A stretch of 64,000 bases of DNA from Gloeophyllum trabeum ATCC 11539 (Eukaryota > Basidiomycota > Agaricomycetes > Gloeophyllales > Gloeophyllaceae): assembly GCF_000344685.1 (NCBI RefSeq), contig NW_006920412.1, positions 844,649 to 908,648 of the forward strand, given 5' to 3'. The notes under the pieces are model-generated. The model was given only the letters and a program-made list of their open reading frames with translations. It was not told where the DNA came from and did no database searches. A program made the position numbers and the translations under genes. Shown piece after piece: positions 23,948-36,447 of this stretch. How positions within the stretch are numbered: position 1 is the first letter of the stretch; every line of letters begins with the position of its first letter.

Positions 23948-26706
23948 TCACTGGAATCCGGGGATGCCTCCCATGTTCGGCATGTTCATAAATTGCTGCG
24001 CACCCACGGGAACCGGGCTGGGATGGCGCATGACGCTCTGCATAGCTGCGGGGTTGGTGAACTGGGCATTCATCTGCATCTGCATCAATGGGTTCATGTT
24101 CATGCCGGGCATCTGGAGAGAGTGTGACGCATAGGCCAAGGCATTAGGGTTCGACATCGCGAACGGGTGTTGCTGCGGGCTGGTCGGAGATACTTGTCCG
24201 GAAGACTGCAACGTCATCGGCTGTTGGTTCGGCGACGACTGTTGCTGGATCGAAGCTTGCAGCTTCTGCATTGCTTGAAGCTATGTGGCAGTCAGCACAG
24301 AGACATTAGATGCCCAATAGAAAGCGCGCACCTCGTAGAAGGCAAAGTCTTGAAGCAACGACGTCCTGGCAGGATGGGTATGGAATATCTTGAGCATCTC
24401 CATACCAGCCTCGGGAGGAAGCTCCTGGGTATCCCTGGAATTGGTAACAGGCTTCCTCTCCTGAGTGTTACTAAGGGAAGAACAGTTAGACGCGACAATG
24501 ATAGGCGACAATCACATTGGTAACTACCTCAGGCGAATGTGCCGGAGATTGGCATTAGGAATGTCGCGCACGAAGATCCATCTGACTTTGAAGACACCCT
24601 TCCATTTGTCAGATGCCCAGACAGTACTACTCCGGGTGTAGTCCACCTATTCCGTAGATCAGCACTGACTTCTTAGTCAAGTAGAAGTGTAAACGCACGG
24701 GTGTCAACATCTCTGCCATGCCGCAGAAGTGTCCGCTGCGCAAAGGACTCTATAAGACGCTCCGGACCTGACTGGGATGGAGATACTCACCTCGCATTCA
24801 CACTAAAAAATAAGTATATTGGACCCCGGCCCGCGGTCTCCTTGAAAGCTTTGTCCAGCCTCTTGTTGCCTGGATCGGTGGAGCTCCAGATCTCGTACTT
24901 CAAGGACTTGTGCACATCATCCTCGGTGTAGGACTTGATCACAAAGTATCTAGCCTGCAATCGTGCACTAGTTAGATAGTCACACCATTCAGACACGCTG
25001 ATCACTAACGAAAGCCGGTTTGGTGTCGAATTCCGCTGGATTGTAGCCTTTCGTGGCGATCAGAGTGGGCACGTCGATGGGCGAGGTAATGAATCCCGGC
25101 ACAGCTCCGTTATTCATGTTCATCTGGCCTTGCATCCCAGATTGCGCAAGTGGGTTGTATCCGCCGAAGTTAGTATTCACGCCCAGCCTGGGTCCTTGTG
25201 AATTGTTTCCTGTATTCTGGTTCTGAAGATACTGCGTCGGGATGGGAGGGACAACCGGAACATCCTTGCCAGGTGCGCCTTGCGCGTTGTAGATCTGATG
25301 CAGATTGGGGTTCGAGACGCGACCTCCAAGAAGTCGTTCCTTCTGGTCCCAAGTTGTGGTGCCCGTGGCAGTAATCGGGACTTGATCCCGCTGTTCACGG
25401 TCGCGGTCGTTCCTGTCATTGACTCCACGCTGCTGTTGCCCAATCTGCTGTCCAACAGGAGGCACATAGGCCGAAGCACTGACAGGGCCCTGCGATGGAG
25501 TCTTGCGCCCGTCAAGATCGGTGACCAGATGCAATTTCCCTCCGCGATTGTCGTTCCTTACGTTGTTACCTCGCACAGCCCCCGGAGCTTGCGCAGGAGG
25601 GGGATGCGCCGGGTTAAAGCGAGGAGGATGAGCAGATTGCCCAGCTGGATAATTGTTCGCATAGGCTTGGTTCATATTCTGGCTCATGTTACCAGCGATC
25701 TCCAGATTGGATAAGGCCCGGGATACATCATCGATGGAAGCACTGGAAGTGCCGTTTCCACCGGGTGCACGCCATTCGGTGCCTGGAGTACTCCAGGGTG
25801 AGCGACTGCCCAAAGGACTCGTCGGATACTGACCAGAACCCTGCTGAGCCTGGGGCTGTCGGGCAAAATATGAATCGTCTTCGTATGCATGTTGCTCGTC
25901 TTCGAACCCTTCGTCTGCATTGGTTGGACTCGGGCTCTGAGGGTAACCCGAACCAGGATGGTTCTTCAGTTGGGTACCCGCGTGCAGAGTACCGGCCCTT
26001 CGCAGGCCAGAGGACATATGCCTAACGCCAGCCGAAGCAGCGCCCAGAGTAAGACTCTGGTGCCTGCGGACGCCTGCCACACCTGCAGGTGGCGGAGACG
26101 GAATCTGAGAAGGCGCAAAGTGAGGCGAGAGGGGGGATCCGTTATTGTCCATTAGCTGATGACCGTGCTCGCCAGAGGACGACAGCTGGCCATGAGGTGC
26201 ATTGAGATCCTGCTGGTCAGATTCGCTGTCTATCGTATATTCATGGGCAGCCCTACCTCGTCCTCGTTTCTGAGCCTGCTCATGTCGCGTTCCCAGTCTT
26301 CCTCGTCCCCGTCGTGACCAGCGATTGCAGTCAGACTGTTTATACCTCTCGGAGTGAGGCTGCCCGGCTGCCTGAGACCTACAGTTCGAATGAAGGGTCA
26401 CAGTTGGCACACTAGCCGTGAGATGGAAGCCAATATCGTGTAACGCTCACCCCGGTTATAGCGAGTCGGCAGCGAAGCTTGTCTGTGCAAGTTACTCTTC
26501 TCTCCTACGGCGCCCAGTCCGCCGATCCAGTCTTGATCTACAAACTCATCTTCATCGCCAAGAGGCGCCTCTTGCGTCTCCTCTGAAATCGGGACGCGGC
26601 TACTTGGTCTACCAGCCCGGGAAGACGCACCAATTGTGTGGTGCCGTCGGACGCCCGTAGAAGACTGGGAAGATGGCACCGGAGGCGGCGAAATTGGATG
26701 AGACAT
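23948..26706 (-). CDS. YTH-domain m6A RNA reader, long disordered N-terminus
   Basis: RNA-binding protein of the YTH family, which reads N6-methyladenosine in mRNA. The first two thirds are low-complexity, rich in Pro, Ser, Gly, Gln and Asn, with RG motifs ([10 protein letters not shown]). The YTH domain follows an intron after [63 protein letters not shown], then [20 protein letters not shown]. The Trp of EIWSS and the WxxDKW segment supply the aromatic cage. The tail after QDFAFYEV is rich in Gln, Met and Pro ([13 protein letters not shown]), ending GGIPGFQ. The ATG at 26706 starts [14 protein letters not shown]. The layout (disordered region, then C-terminal YTH) resembles the cytoplasmic YTHDF/Pho92 group. 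Confidence 0.92.
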
Positions 26707-27231
26707 TCAGATCGTGGTGCTTTTAGGTATCGCCTACGTTCCCAGCGTTTACAGACGGATATCTTCGAGACGCTTGGACAAGTCGATTATAGGGAGTACA
26801 AGCGAAAGCGAGCGAAAGGGAAAGTAGAAGAGAGAGACGAAAGACGGAACTGCGTTGCACAGGATGGCCGATAGGAAAGTTGCGCGGATAAACGGTCGTG
26901 GCCGTGTTGCCTTGCACACACGCTCTTACCTCGCCGAAGTCATCCTTCAGCTCGGGGTTTTGGTCACGGTTGATCGTCCATTCTGTATCTTATGGCCTTA
27001 TGGTAGTAGGCTGCCGTGACCCGCTATCGAGCTAATAGCACTCCTTTCCAAGATTAGTGGTTGTCCATACCTATCTAAGTTAGCGACAGGATATAGCAAA
27101 GTTGGCCCTGCAAGACGTTCCCTGTCAGCTGGAGGAAGTGCTTGTTTCGATATCTTGCGTGTTTGTTTCCGAGTATGTTCTCAGACTGACTCTCTTAGAC
27201 CAAGACCACTTCGCTCGACGATCTTACGACC
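26707..27231. promoter_or_regulatory. Divergent promoter region, YTH gene / DEDDh-like gene
   Basis: 525 bp between divergent start codons. No distinct motif identified. Confidence 0.4.
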
Positions 27232-29028
27232 ATGGAAATGACAAGCTACTATCAAATTGGTGGCTTTGGAGGGCACCTTATGCCGAAGTAAGCGGTGTAA
27301 ACCTTCTTTGTGCGATACCTTCCCTGTATCTCTTCAGGCCCAAATGGAAGGCCGATGATCCTCTCTGTGCGGACCTCGCAGGACCAAAGTCCCTGCTTCG
27401 GCAAGGCGCAAGCGACGAAGCCGAACTTGTCCTAGGTACGTGATGATCTCCCATGTGGTGATGCTTCAAAGGAAGAGGACGGGATGCAATATTATTGATC
27501 AATAATTGTTAGGAATCCGCCCCAATGGAGCTTCGTACCTCCATCTATCCGTAGATCAAATGCGCACCCTAATACAACGGTACCCAACCTATGCCCCATT
27601 CGCCAGGCGGGATCCATTTCCCGCGTCAGAATTCATTTCGCTCAGCCCTATATGCTTTCGGACAGAAGATGAGCTGAAGAGGAAACTTGCGAAATACGAA
27701 GTACGGTACAAGAAAGGCCAGAGGGTGGAGTACGACAATAGCCAGGCTAACAGCTATTATGCTTCATCGAGCAGCGCCGAAGGGAGCACTCGCGCGATAT
27801 ATGAACAACAGAGGTGATAATTCAATCTGCAACTAAAACATATCAAGGAGTGCTCAGTGACGCTGCAGGGTCATCTATCGTCTCATACAAGACTCGATTG
27901 ATCTTTCAAAATTCTCTCTCAGGGATTCATCGTGGATGAGTGAATTCAAGGTTTTATCCTTCTCCTTGAATGTATGGATAAAGGATGTACGAACAAAGGA
28001 CGAACGTGACCGCGATCCTCGTATTCTTGACTGTGGTTGGTATGAGGCGGATTTGCTCGCCCCGACTGCTCCCAACAAGGTCTGCCACTTCGAGGTCCAC
28101 GAGACTCGAGGCTTACAGAATGGAAGGTCGGTCAAGCGCAAGGTCAGTCATCATCATGGCATCTCTGGACCCTACTTTGGCTCATGTTTTACCAGAAATT
28201 ATCAGACACCGAGACGCTCCCATTGAACGAGCTCAGAACTAAGCTGAAAGAACTATTCAGTAGTCTTGAGAAAACGATACTCTTCGTTTACGACAGGGAA
28301 AAGGTGTCCACTTTGCTCCATTTCTTTGATATCGACGCCACGCAATGGCAAACAGGCGACCTACACTCTTTCTTATATCACAGTGAACGTTACAGACACT
28401 CTCCCAATTTCGTAAGGAATCCCTTGATGACCCCGTCGCAATGCTCAACAATCCTGTAGAATCCTCGCGATCCTAGATCACGCCGGAGGTCACTTTCCCC
28501 TCGTCGCAGCACCTCCTCTCGCGAGCGACCGTACTCGCCACTCCACGCTGCACGCCCATCATCCATCTACATGGTAGACATCAAGTCCCTTTGTTCTTTG
28601 CTCCACATTATGGGACCTTCCCTAAAGGAGGACGCGCAAGGGCTCGGGATAGATACCGACCCTAACGAGATGTGTGCAGCAGACGACGCGCAGTACGTCC
28701 CACATTGACGCCTTCTACACCCGTCGGTTGACGCTGTTCCCTCCACAGGTTGCTTATCCGTATGTGGATGGCAGTAGCTGCGGGCGCAACGGTCGATGAG
28801 CAGGCGGAGCTTCGCCGAGAGCATAACATTCGGCGATATACACAACCATCCAGTAGCAACTATGGGAGCAGCAGTCCTGTCCGACAACCCACGGACGAGG
28901 ATGTCGATCCTAATGATATCGACCCCAATGACATCGTGCCAGGACCGTCTAGCAGCAGCGACGCAAACAATGTCTCACACGCATATAGCATACTCGACGA
29001 GGAAGAAGATTTTGAAGACGATTACTGA
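27232..29028 (+). CDS. Degenerate DEDDh exonuclease-like protein (Gfd2/YDR514C-like)
   Basis: The predicted protein starts MEMTSYYQIGGFGGHLMPK and is split by about six short introns. The N-terminal part includes LSVDQMRTLIQRYPTYAPFA and a charged linker. The C-terminal domain resembles the RNase H-fold exonuclease domain of Gfd2/YDR514C/QIP-like fungal proteins: FKVLSFSLNVW, RILDCGWYEADL, CHFEVHETRGLQNGRSVKRK, LNELRTKLKELFSSLEKTIL, FVYDREKVSTLLHFF and IDATQWQTGDLH. The usual acidic pair of the first strand (D-x-E) is replaced by SFSLN, so catalysis is doubtful. After it lies an Arg/Ser-rich segment, then MVDIKSLCSLLHIMG and an acidic tail ending EEEDFEDDY. The overall match is by pattern and not strong; function unknown, perhaps in RNA biology. 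Confidence 0.65.
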
Positions 29029-29245
29029 CATGTATTTGATACCTTTGCTTCATCTTTTGCTTGTTCTTCATACCATAGACCATGAGATGTAGGTTCTTGA
29101 TTCCCATTTTGTACTGCTAGTACAATGCACAAGATAAGATACTGCTCCTATGATCAGCAGGGTCGACCGAGTCTAGAGTGTAGTCGACATCGATCATCGT
29201 CATACTAGTCGAAGACGAGTAAGCAGAGTGCTGATCAATCAAGAA

Positions 29246-31172
29246 CTAATCGGTGAATTTGATACTATGGCTCTCCATCTGTTTGCACATACAGCACATA
29301 AGCGGCTGCGCGATGCAATACAAACAGGAAGGCAAACTTACCGTAATCTCTCCACCCCTGTAACTCCCCCTCTTCTTTTTATTCTTCTCCTTCCTGAACC
29401 CAGCACCCCTGGTGACGATCAAGTCGCGATGCGCCTTGTCGCCATAGTCGTTCTGCGGGCCTCCCTGCATGCAGATACATTCGTAACAGAACTGATTAAC
29501 ATGAGGATCAAACGCACTTTGGACTGGTAGCTATTATCCTTCAGCCGCTCGTCAGCGAACTTCACCTTCTCGGGTTTTATACGGGAGAACGGGACGTTCG
29601 ACTTCCTCCCGCCTTTGTTCTTGCCATTCTCATTGCCGCTGGTTCGAGCGGGAGTGCCAGACGCCTCGCGCTCATTGCTAGACACTGCGGTAGACACGGC
29701 TTCACCATCGTCGGTTCGCCGCTTCTTGACTACCACCGTCTCCTCTTTGGTCGAGGAGGTCTCGAGCTTCTTGGCGGCAGAGGGTTTGGCCTTAAAGTCG
29801 GACGCGGACGAAGACGAAGATCCGGAGTCTGAGTCAGAGCCAGAAGATGAGGACGAGCTGAATTTTGCCTTTGAAGTTTTGGTCTTCTTCGAGTTTGTAG
29901 CCGCGGGCTTTTCGTCCTCGCTCTCGCTCTCATCTTCACTGGAGCTGGAGCTGGACGAAGAAGAGCTGGAGCTGGACTGTGTCTTGGAGGACTTGATCTT
30001 CTTTGCCTTGGCCGCTGGTTTCTCGTTGTCGCCCTCGCTATCATCTTCAGAGCTGGAGTCAGAGGACGAAGAGCTGGAACTAGACTCCGCCTTCGAAGAC
30101 TTGGACTTCTTCGCCTTGACCGCCGGTTTCTCATCCTCGCTGTCGCTCTCTTCTGCGCTAGAGCTGGAGCTAGAACTGTCCCTGCTTTCTTCTTTCTTCC
30201 CTGCCTTCTTCCCCTTCGCATTCTTCGCAGCAGCCTTCAAGTCCTCGTCCTCGCTTTCACTGCTGCTGCTAGAGGAATCAGAGCTCTCATCATCCTCCGA
30301 GTCCGCTTTCTTCCCCTTAGCCTTCTTTTCGTCATCCGAGCTAGAGCTTTCGTCAGAACTCGTGCTGGCATCGCTACTGCCGCTTTCTTGCTCTTTTTCC
30401 CCCGAAGAGAGGGTCTTGCTGGAGGCTGGGGAGGGTTTCCGGTCCGTCTTGGATTTTCCAGGAGCCGGGGGTTTTGATTTCGCTTTTGCCTTTATCTTTT
30501 GCTGCTTTTTGCTTTTAGGCGAGGGTGTGGACGATTTTGAATCTGCGTCAAACGGATGAAGCATTACACGACGCCTTAGCCAAATGTCCAGTAATGACGT
30601 ACCTGAGTCTGACTCCGAGCCCTTTTCATCTGTAGAAGATGAGGAGGAAGAGGCTATTGTAACTCATGAGCAACGAAATGTGCATAACACAACGTAGAAG
30701 GAGACGCACATTTATTCACAGACTTTTCAGCGTCGGAGCCTGAGCTGTCTGAGTCCGAATTCGAATCCGACGATGAATCTGAGTCCTCATCATCACTCCT
30801 GTAACGCGACATATAGCAAAAGGGCGTACGAAGAACAATACCATAGGTTGATAGAGAGGCACTCACGATGGCTTCGCCTTTCCCTTCGCCTTGGGCTGCG
30901 TCTGCGGCTCTGAGGACTTGTGGCCGGACAGAAGTTTCCATTGCCTGACTATGTCCTCTAGCGTAGGACTGCTCGCGTCGGCGTCATCCCTAAGGACGAC
31001 TACATCTTTGGCTGCTTTCTTGACCGCGTCTGCCGCCTTTTGGTGGGACCTTCTGGTCAGGAAGGAATATATAAGGGTGTACGTCGCTGTGAGAAGTGCA
31101 TCAGTATCTGTGCGACGCATTGAATGCGCTAGACGTACTAGCGAGGTTGCCGTCAGAGGGTGTAACAGCCAT
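29246..31172 (-). CDS. srp40: SRP40/Nopp140-type nucleolar phosphoprotein
   Basis: Nucleolar chaperone for snoRNPs and a casein-kinase-2 target. The protein begins MAVTPSDGNLA, spliced to TYTLIYSFLTRRSHQKAADA, a LisH-like dimerisation helix. The middle has at least five alternating blocks of serine/acidic runs (SSSSSSSDSSSEDDSEGD type) and Lys/Ala-rich basic linkers (EKPAAKAKKIKSSK type). The conserved SRP40 C-terminal domain ends it: PFSRIKPEKVKFADERLKDN, then RDLIVTRGAGFRKEKNKKKR and GSYRGGEIT. A last exon encodes MESHSIKFTD, as in the family's typical ending. Five or more introns. The antisense strand of the Ser/Glu blocks is open for 314 codons but is a by-product of codon bias. It is divergent from lumazine synthase with 157 bp between ATGs. 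Confidence 0.92.
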
Positions 31173-31329
31173 GTCTGCCCGGCTCTGGACGGTGCAAGCT
31201 TCAGCCTCCCTCGATCACTTGCCACCCAAACTTTTAATGAGTATTTCCAAATCAAGACGGAAGTAAACAGAAGCAAACAAGGTATACTGCTGTGCATCTA
31301 AATATAGAGCATTCATAACGCTCTCTACC
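31173..31329. promoter_or_regulatory. Short bidirectional promoter, srp40 / rib4
   Basis: Only 157 bp separate the two start codons, so both promoters must share it. It has an AT-rich patch AAATATAG just upstream of the rib4 ATG. Confidence 0.6.
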
Positions 31330-32040
<711 letters not shown>

Positions 32041-32344
32041 AGGACAGGTCAGCGAACTGAAAAGAATCTGAAGTCTTGCAGGATGTACCAACATACGGGA
32101 CGATGCGTTTGTAATTTGTATGGAGCACTACATATACTTGAATCTTCATCGTTTATGCCCAGCAAGTATCAACTTGTTGCTCATCAGCAATACTTGAAAC
32201 AAGCAATATTGGCTGCACGTGATACTGTCGCGCTGAAGGGCGATCAGTGCATGTATATTTGTCTATTGCGACCATGACATAGACCGAGATACAGCGACAG
32301 CATCTGACTCATTCGCCTCCAACCAGCCACCCTGTACTGCAGCC
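32041..32344. other. Intergenic, rib4 to gtr1
   Basis: 304 bp with the rib4 3' UTR and gtr1 promoter. Nothing else identified. Confidence 0.4.
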
Positions 32345-33639
32345 ATGAAGAAAAAGGTATCAGTCTATCATAGAGACCCTACAACTTTTGAATGATACTA
32401 CAGTTTCTGCTAGGTGCTCCTGATGGGAGCCTCGGGGAGCGGTAAGACCTCCATGAGATCCCTGATCTTGTGTGTATCTCCATAACTCATATTTCCCCAA
32501 TATAACTAACAAAATTACAACCCGCAGCTCCAACAACCCAGCATCCTTGACCGCCCGGCTCGGGGCCACGATCGACGTCGAGCAGAACCACGTCCGCTTC
32601 CTCGGCGACCTCATCCTCAACCTTTGGGACTGCGGCGGGCAGGACGCCTTCATGGACTCGTACCTCTCGACGCAGCGCGCGACCATCTTCTCGCACGTCG
32701 GCGTCATGATCTACGTCTTCGACGTCGAGTCGCGCGACCGCGCCAAGGACCTCGAGTACTACCGCGACTGCCTCGAAGCGCTCAAGCGCTTCTCGAGCGA
32801 GGCCCGCGTGTTCCTGCTCGTGCACAAGATGGACCTCGTGCGGGACCGCGCGGCGGAGCTGGAGAGGAAGAGGCGGGAGCTGGTGAAGGAGAGCACGGGG
32901 ATCGGGGTGACTGTATTCGGGACTAGCATCTACGACGAGAGTCTGTACAAGGTGCGCTTCGCCACTCACTTCGGGGTTCTTCCTTGCCTTAATACCCCGC
33001 TAGGCCTGGTCCCGCATCGTCCACACCCTCATCCCAAATGCCGCCGTCCTCTCCCGGCACCTCACCACCCTCGCCGAAGCCTGCAGCGCCACAGAAGTCA
33101 TCCTCTTCGAGCGCACCACCTTCCTCGTCATCGCGACCTCGACCGCCGCCGCGCCTACCGAAGCCGCCGCTTCCGACTCCATCTCCTCCCTCCCGCCGCT
33201 CCCGTCTCCCCCAAAGTCCCCGCCCAAGAACGCTCGGTCCCCCACCTCCCCGTCGTTTCCGGAGGACATCCACGACCCCGAACCTGAGGCGGAGCCGGAC
33301 GCGGAGTCGGACCCGCACCAGCTCAACCCAATCCGCTACGAGCGCACGTCTGAGCTGATCAAAGCATTCAAATACTCGTGCTCCCGATTCCTGCGTCAGG
33401 AATTTCATGCCCTCGAGATGGAGTTGTCTGAATTTTCCGCGGTGCTTGACGAATTGACCAAAAACACGTACGTGATGATCGTCGTTCACGATCCCACAAT
33501 AGGTACGCACAGTCCTCGTCTGTGTATGCTCGTGATCCCTTACTTCATTTCGGCAGAAACCGCTGCCCTTCGACTAAACATCCGTCTGGCGAGACGCAAG
33601 TTTGAAGAGCTGCAGGGTGACAGCCTCATATCCTCGTAG
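32345..33639 (+). CDS. gtr1: Rag-family GTPase Gtr1 (RagA/B)
   Basis: Small GTPase of the vacuolar Rag heterodimer that signals amino-acid sufficiency to TORC1. Exon 1 is only 12 nt (MKKK), joined to VLLMGASGSGKTSMRSLIF (P-loop). Then come RLGATIDVEQNHVRFLGDL, NLWDCGGQDAFMDSYL (switch II DxGGQ), IYVFDVESRDRAKDLEYY and VHKMDLV (HKxD guanine specificity motif). The C-terminal roadblock region includes TEVILFERTTFLVIATS and ELIKAFKYSCSR, the latter pattern typical of RagA/B. A Pro/Ser/Glu-rich insert of roughly 60 residues (LPSPPKSPPKNARSPTSPSF) interrupts this C-terminal part. GC content is visibly higher in the middle exon than in neighbours. Confidence 0.93.
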
Positions 33640-34062
33640 CTGAACCTTATCGTATAAACCGTTTGACGGCTATATTGCTCCCTTCGTTTACAATATAACC
33701 TCCAAGGCCTTTTGCTTATTTATTCGCCCTTACTCCCACCTGTGTTCGGGGCTATTTGCATAATCAGTGCTGTGTTATATGTACTACAATATGTAATTGA
33801 TAATGGATTAACAGTTGAAAACAGAGTCAAATCAGAGAGAAAACAAGAAATGAGTGTATCAGACAGTAGAGCACAACCAAAGGATAAATACGCTATGCCT
33901 GGATAGACCAGGGGTCGCGGAAGTACGAGGTATAAGAGTTGATATCCATGTATGAGGGATGAGGGACGAGGCCCTGCAGAGCGGCATCTTCGATAGCAGC
34001 AGAATCTGAGTCCGTACCCTACCGACGGTGCAAGAGGCGGGGGGGCCGTATTTTGAGAATGC
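33640..34062. other. Convergent 3' region, gtr1 / vcx1
   Basis: Tail-to-tail interval of 423 bp. AT-rich near 33700-33850. No gene seen. Confidence 0.4.
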
Positions 34063-36241
34063 TTAGTCCGATACCCAGACTACACATGACCGTCAGCATA
34101 ACGCACTCAAGGGACAGCCCAGCCACCACGTACAAGCAAGCGCGATAATAAGATAAAGCGTGATCAACATTACCCCCTCCATGTAATTCGACTTGCCGTC
34201 CCTGCATGGCAGACACTCATAGTCAATACCACACAAACCGCAAGGAGGACAGGTGCGAGGCTTACTGGATCAACAGGCTCACGAGCATAACCGAGATGAA
34301 CAGCGTGATAGTCTGCGTATAAATAAAACAGCGCTCAGTACCGAGCGCCTATCTGGGGCGCCTGCAGGGCAAGGAAGACGCACCTCGAAGTCGGCGAAGA
34401 AGAGCGTCAATTCGCGATCGGCGCTATTAAGAAGAATCATCAGAGAAGCCATCATTACTCAATGCATTTGCAGTGCAGAAGGCTAGGATAGGAAGCTAAG
34501 GAGGATACGCACATCCAGCCGACGATGACTAGCAGGGGCACGACGAAGGCGGCGATTTGCTAAAGATAGAGAGTTAGAACGTTGTCAGCAGGGATGCGAA
34601 GAGGGTCAGGACTCACGATAGAGCTGCCGACACAGATGCCGATCGTGAGCTCCATCTTGTTCTTCATGGCCATCCATACGGATGTGACGTGCTCGGCGGC
34701 GTTCGCCTGCAGGCGCGAAATAAGCGTAACCCGGTCAATGCAGGTGCACTTGAAAGGGACGGGGGGGGGGGACGTACGACGATCGGCAGAAGGATCAAAC
34801 CAATGAAGGCTTTGGGGATGTGGTACCGCACCGCGACCTCTTCAATGGACGCCACGACTGCAGCAAACCATGAATTGGGGTAAGATAAAGGACCTCAACT
34901 GCGGTAGCAACGAGTACGAACGGTAATCCGCGCAGAACGAAGTGACAACAGTCACCAAAAGTAGCCTGCGAGAAGGTATCCGTAAGCGTAAATCTTTCGT
35001 CTGCGAGCGTTTGACCCTACGCGCTGCCAGCAGCCACCATGTTCATGCGCGCCTCGGTCGGCTCATCCTCTTCCTCCGCTTTGAAGTAATCTGCGTGTGT
35101 CTTTAACTAAACGACACCCTTCGATAAGCGAGTTCGGTTATATGGGCCTGTGGGACGTACCTGGAAGAACAAATACAAAATATAAACTACCAAGAGCAAC
35201 AGGGCCGTGCCACGCGAAAGCGTGAGCAAGCCCGACATACCCCCCTCCGAGAGCTCCGGGAGGGTGACCTGCGGGTCGCGGAGGGTCTCGAGCAGATGGG
35301 CGTACCCCGACGGGCTGGGGTTTCGAGTTTGCGCAGAGTGATAGGCTGCGGGAATTACGAGTGCTGTCCAGCGACAGCTGTGAGCGAGCAAGAAAGGGGA
35401 CGGGTCAGGCTATTCGGTCTAAACTTACTTATACAGGATAGAGTCATCAACTAACCACCGGGAAAAGTTAGCGAGAGTGAGTGTTAACGGGCACACCACG
35501 TACGGAGCTCGCACTGGCAAATATGTGTGAGTGTGAGGTCTACTAGGTGTGGAATGACTTTACGTCTGCGCGCCAGTAGCTTTGAAAGTGCTTTCATTGT
35601 AACGGATGCCCCCTGCCAAGAAGGAGCAGCCCAATACCAAGAGAATGTTGGAGAGGATGGAGCCCAGCATCTTATGGGGTATTGAGATGAGGAATTCGTG
35701 TCATCCAGGCGAAGCTTACAGAGGTCTGTACAATACGTAGCTCCCCTAATGTGTGCGTTTCAATATGAAGCTAGTACATCAATGTGAGATCTTTGTTACC
35801 TTGAAGCAATGCTGCAATGCCGACGATAATTTCAACGGCATTTCCAAACGAGGCGTTGAGCAAGCCAGAGAGCGTCTGTCCGAGCTTCGTCGACAGCTGC
35901 TCAGTCGCTTCTCCTAGGAGCTAGACAAGCAGCAGGTACGTCTATATTTACTCATGCTGTGAAACCGACGGACAGCACACCTTTGCAAGCGGCATGATAG
36001 CCAGGAAGCTGAAAGAAAACCTGTACGCCGCATCCCATTTGAGGAAATGGGAGATGACGCTCAAAGGAACGAATAGCAGGAGGATATTAAACCAGGATCC
36101 AAATAAGAAGTGTCGGTAGGAGGCAATCCAGCCGGGCTCGCCTTCCCCCTTGATGGCGGCGACCAGGCGCTGGGAAAAGGGACGGTGGACGGGCACGCCG
36201 TTGCCGTTCTCGAGGAGGGGCGTGGTCTCGCTGGCGGGCAT
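34063..36241 (-). CDS. vcx1: Vacuolar Ca2+/H+ exchanger, Vcx1/CAX type
   Basis: Multi-pass antiporter moving Ca2+ into the vacuole against protons. The cytosolic N-terminus [15 protein letters not shown] carries a dileucine-like sorting motif. Membrane segments follow: [20 protein letters not shown] and [13 protein letters not shown]. The first alpha-repeat is [20 protein letters not shown], next to [14 protein letters not shown]. After a loop with PEARMN-type acidic residues comes the second repeat: [20 protein letters not shown] then [20 protein letters not shown]. It ends [19 protein letters not shown] and ALAFWVSD. Roughly ten introns, one with an 11-G run (34761-34771). The stop is placed through the last splice joining ALA to FWVSD. 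Several middle exons are short and their edges uncertain, but both alpha-repeats are clear. Confidence 0.88.
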
Positions 36242-36447
36242 GTCGTGGTTGAGGCGGAAGGGAGTAAGACCGCAGGAGCTGTGCAGCGTCGGATGAGGAC
36301 TTGGTTTCTTGGCGGGTCAAGTAAACCGGTCAATTGTATGGACGCCGCGTCGATGATGTCGTCAACAAATGTGGCGTCTATCTGAGACTAATGTATCTCC
36401 AGGGGTCTATACAAATTCTATACACTACAGCTGCTCTACAAACCACT

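Noticed and set aside
29615..30559. 314-codon open frame on the plus strand rich in Ser, Leu, Phe and Glu
   Set aside because: It is exactly antisense to the Ser/Glu/Lys blocks of srp40; codon bias there keeps the antisense frame open. It has no family similarity.
33000..33510. Minus-strand frames rich in Gly and Arg
   Set aside because: Antisense to the GC-rich gtr1 exon, whose sense frame carries the conserved roadblock-domain sequence.
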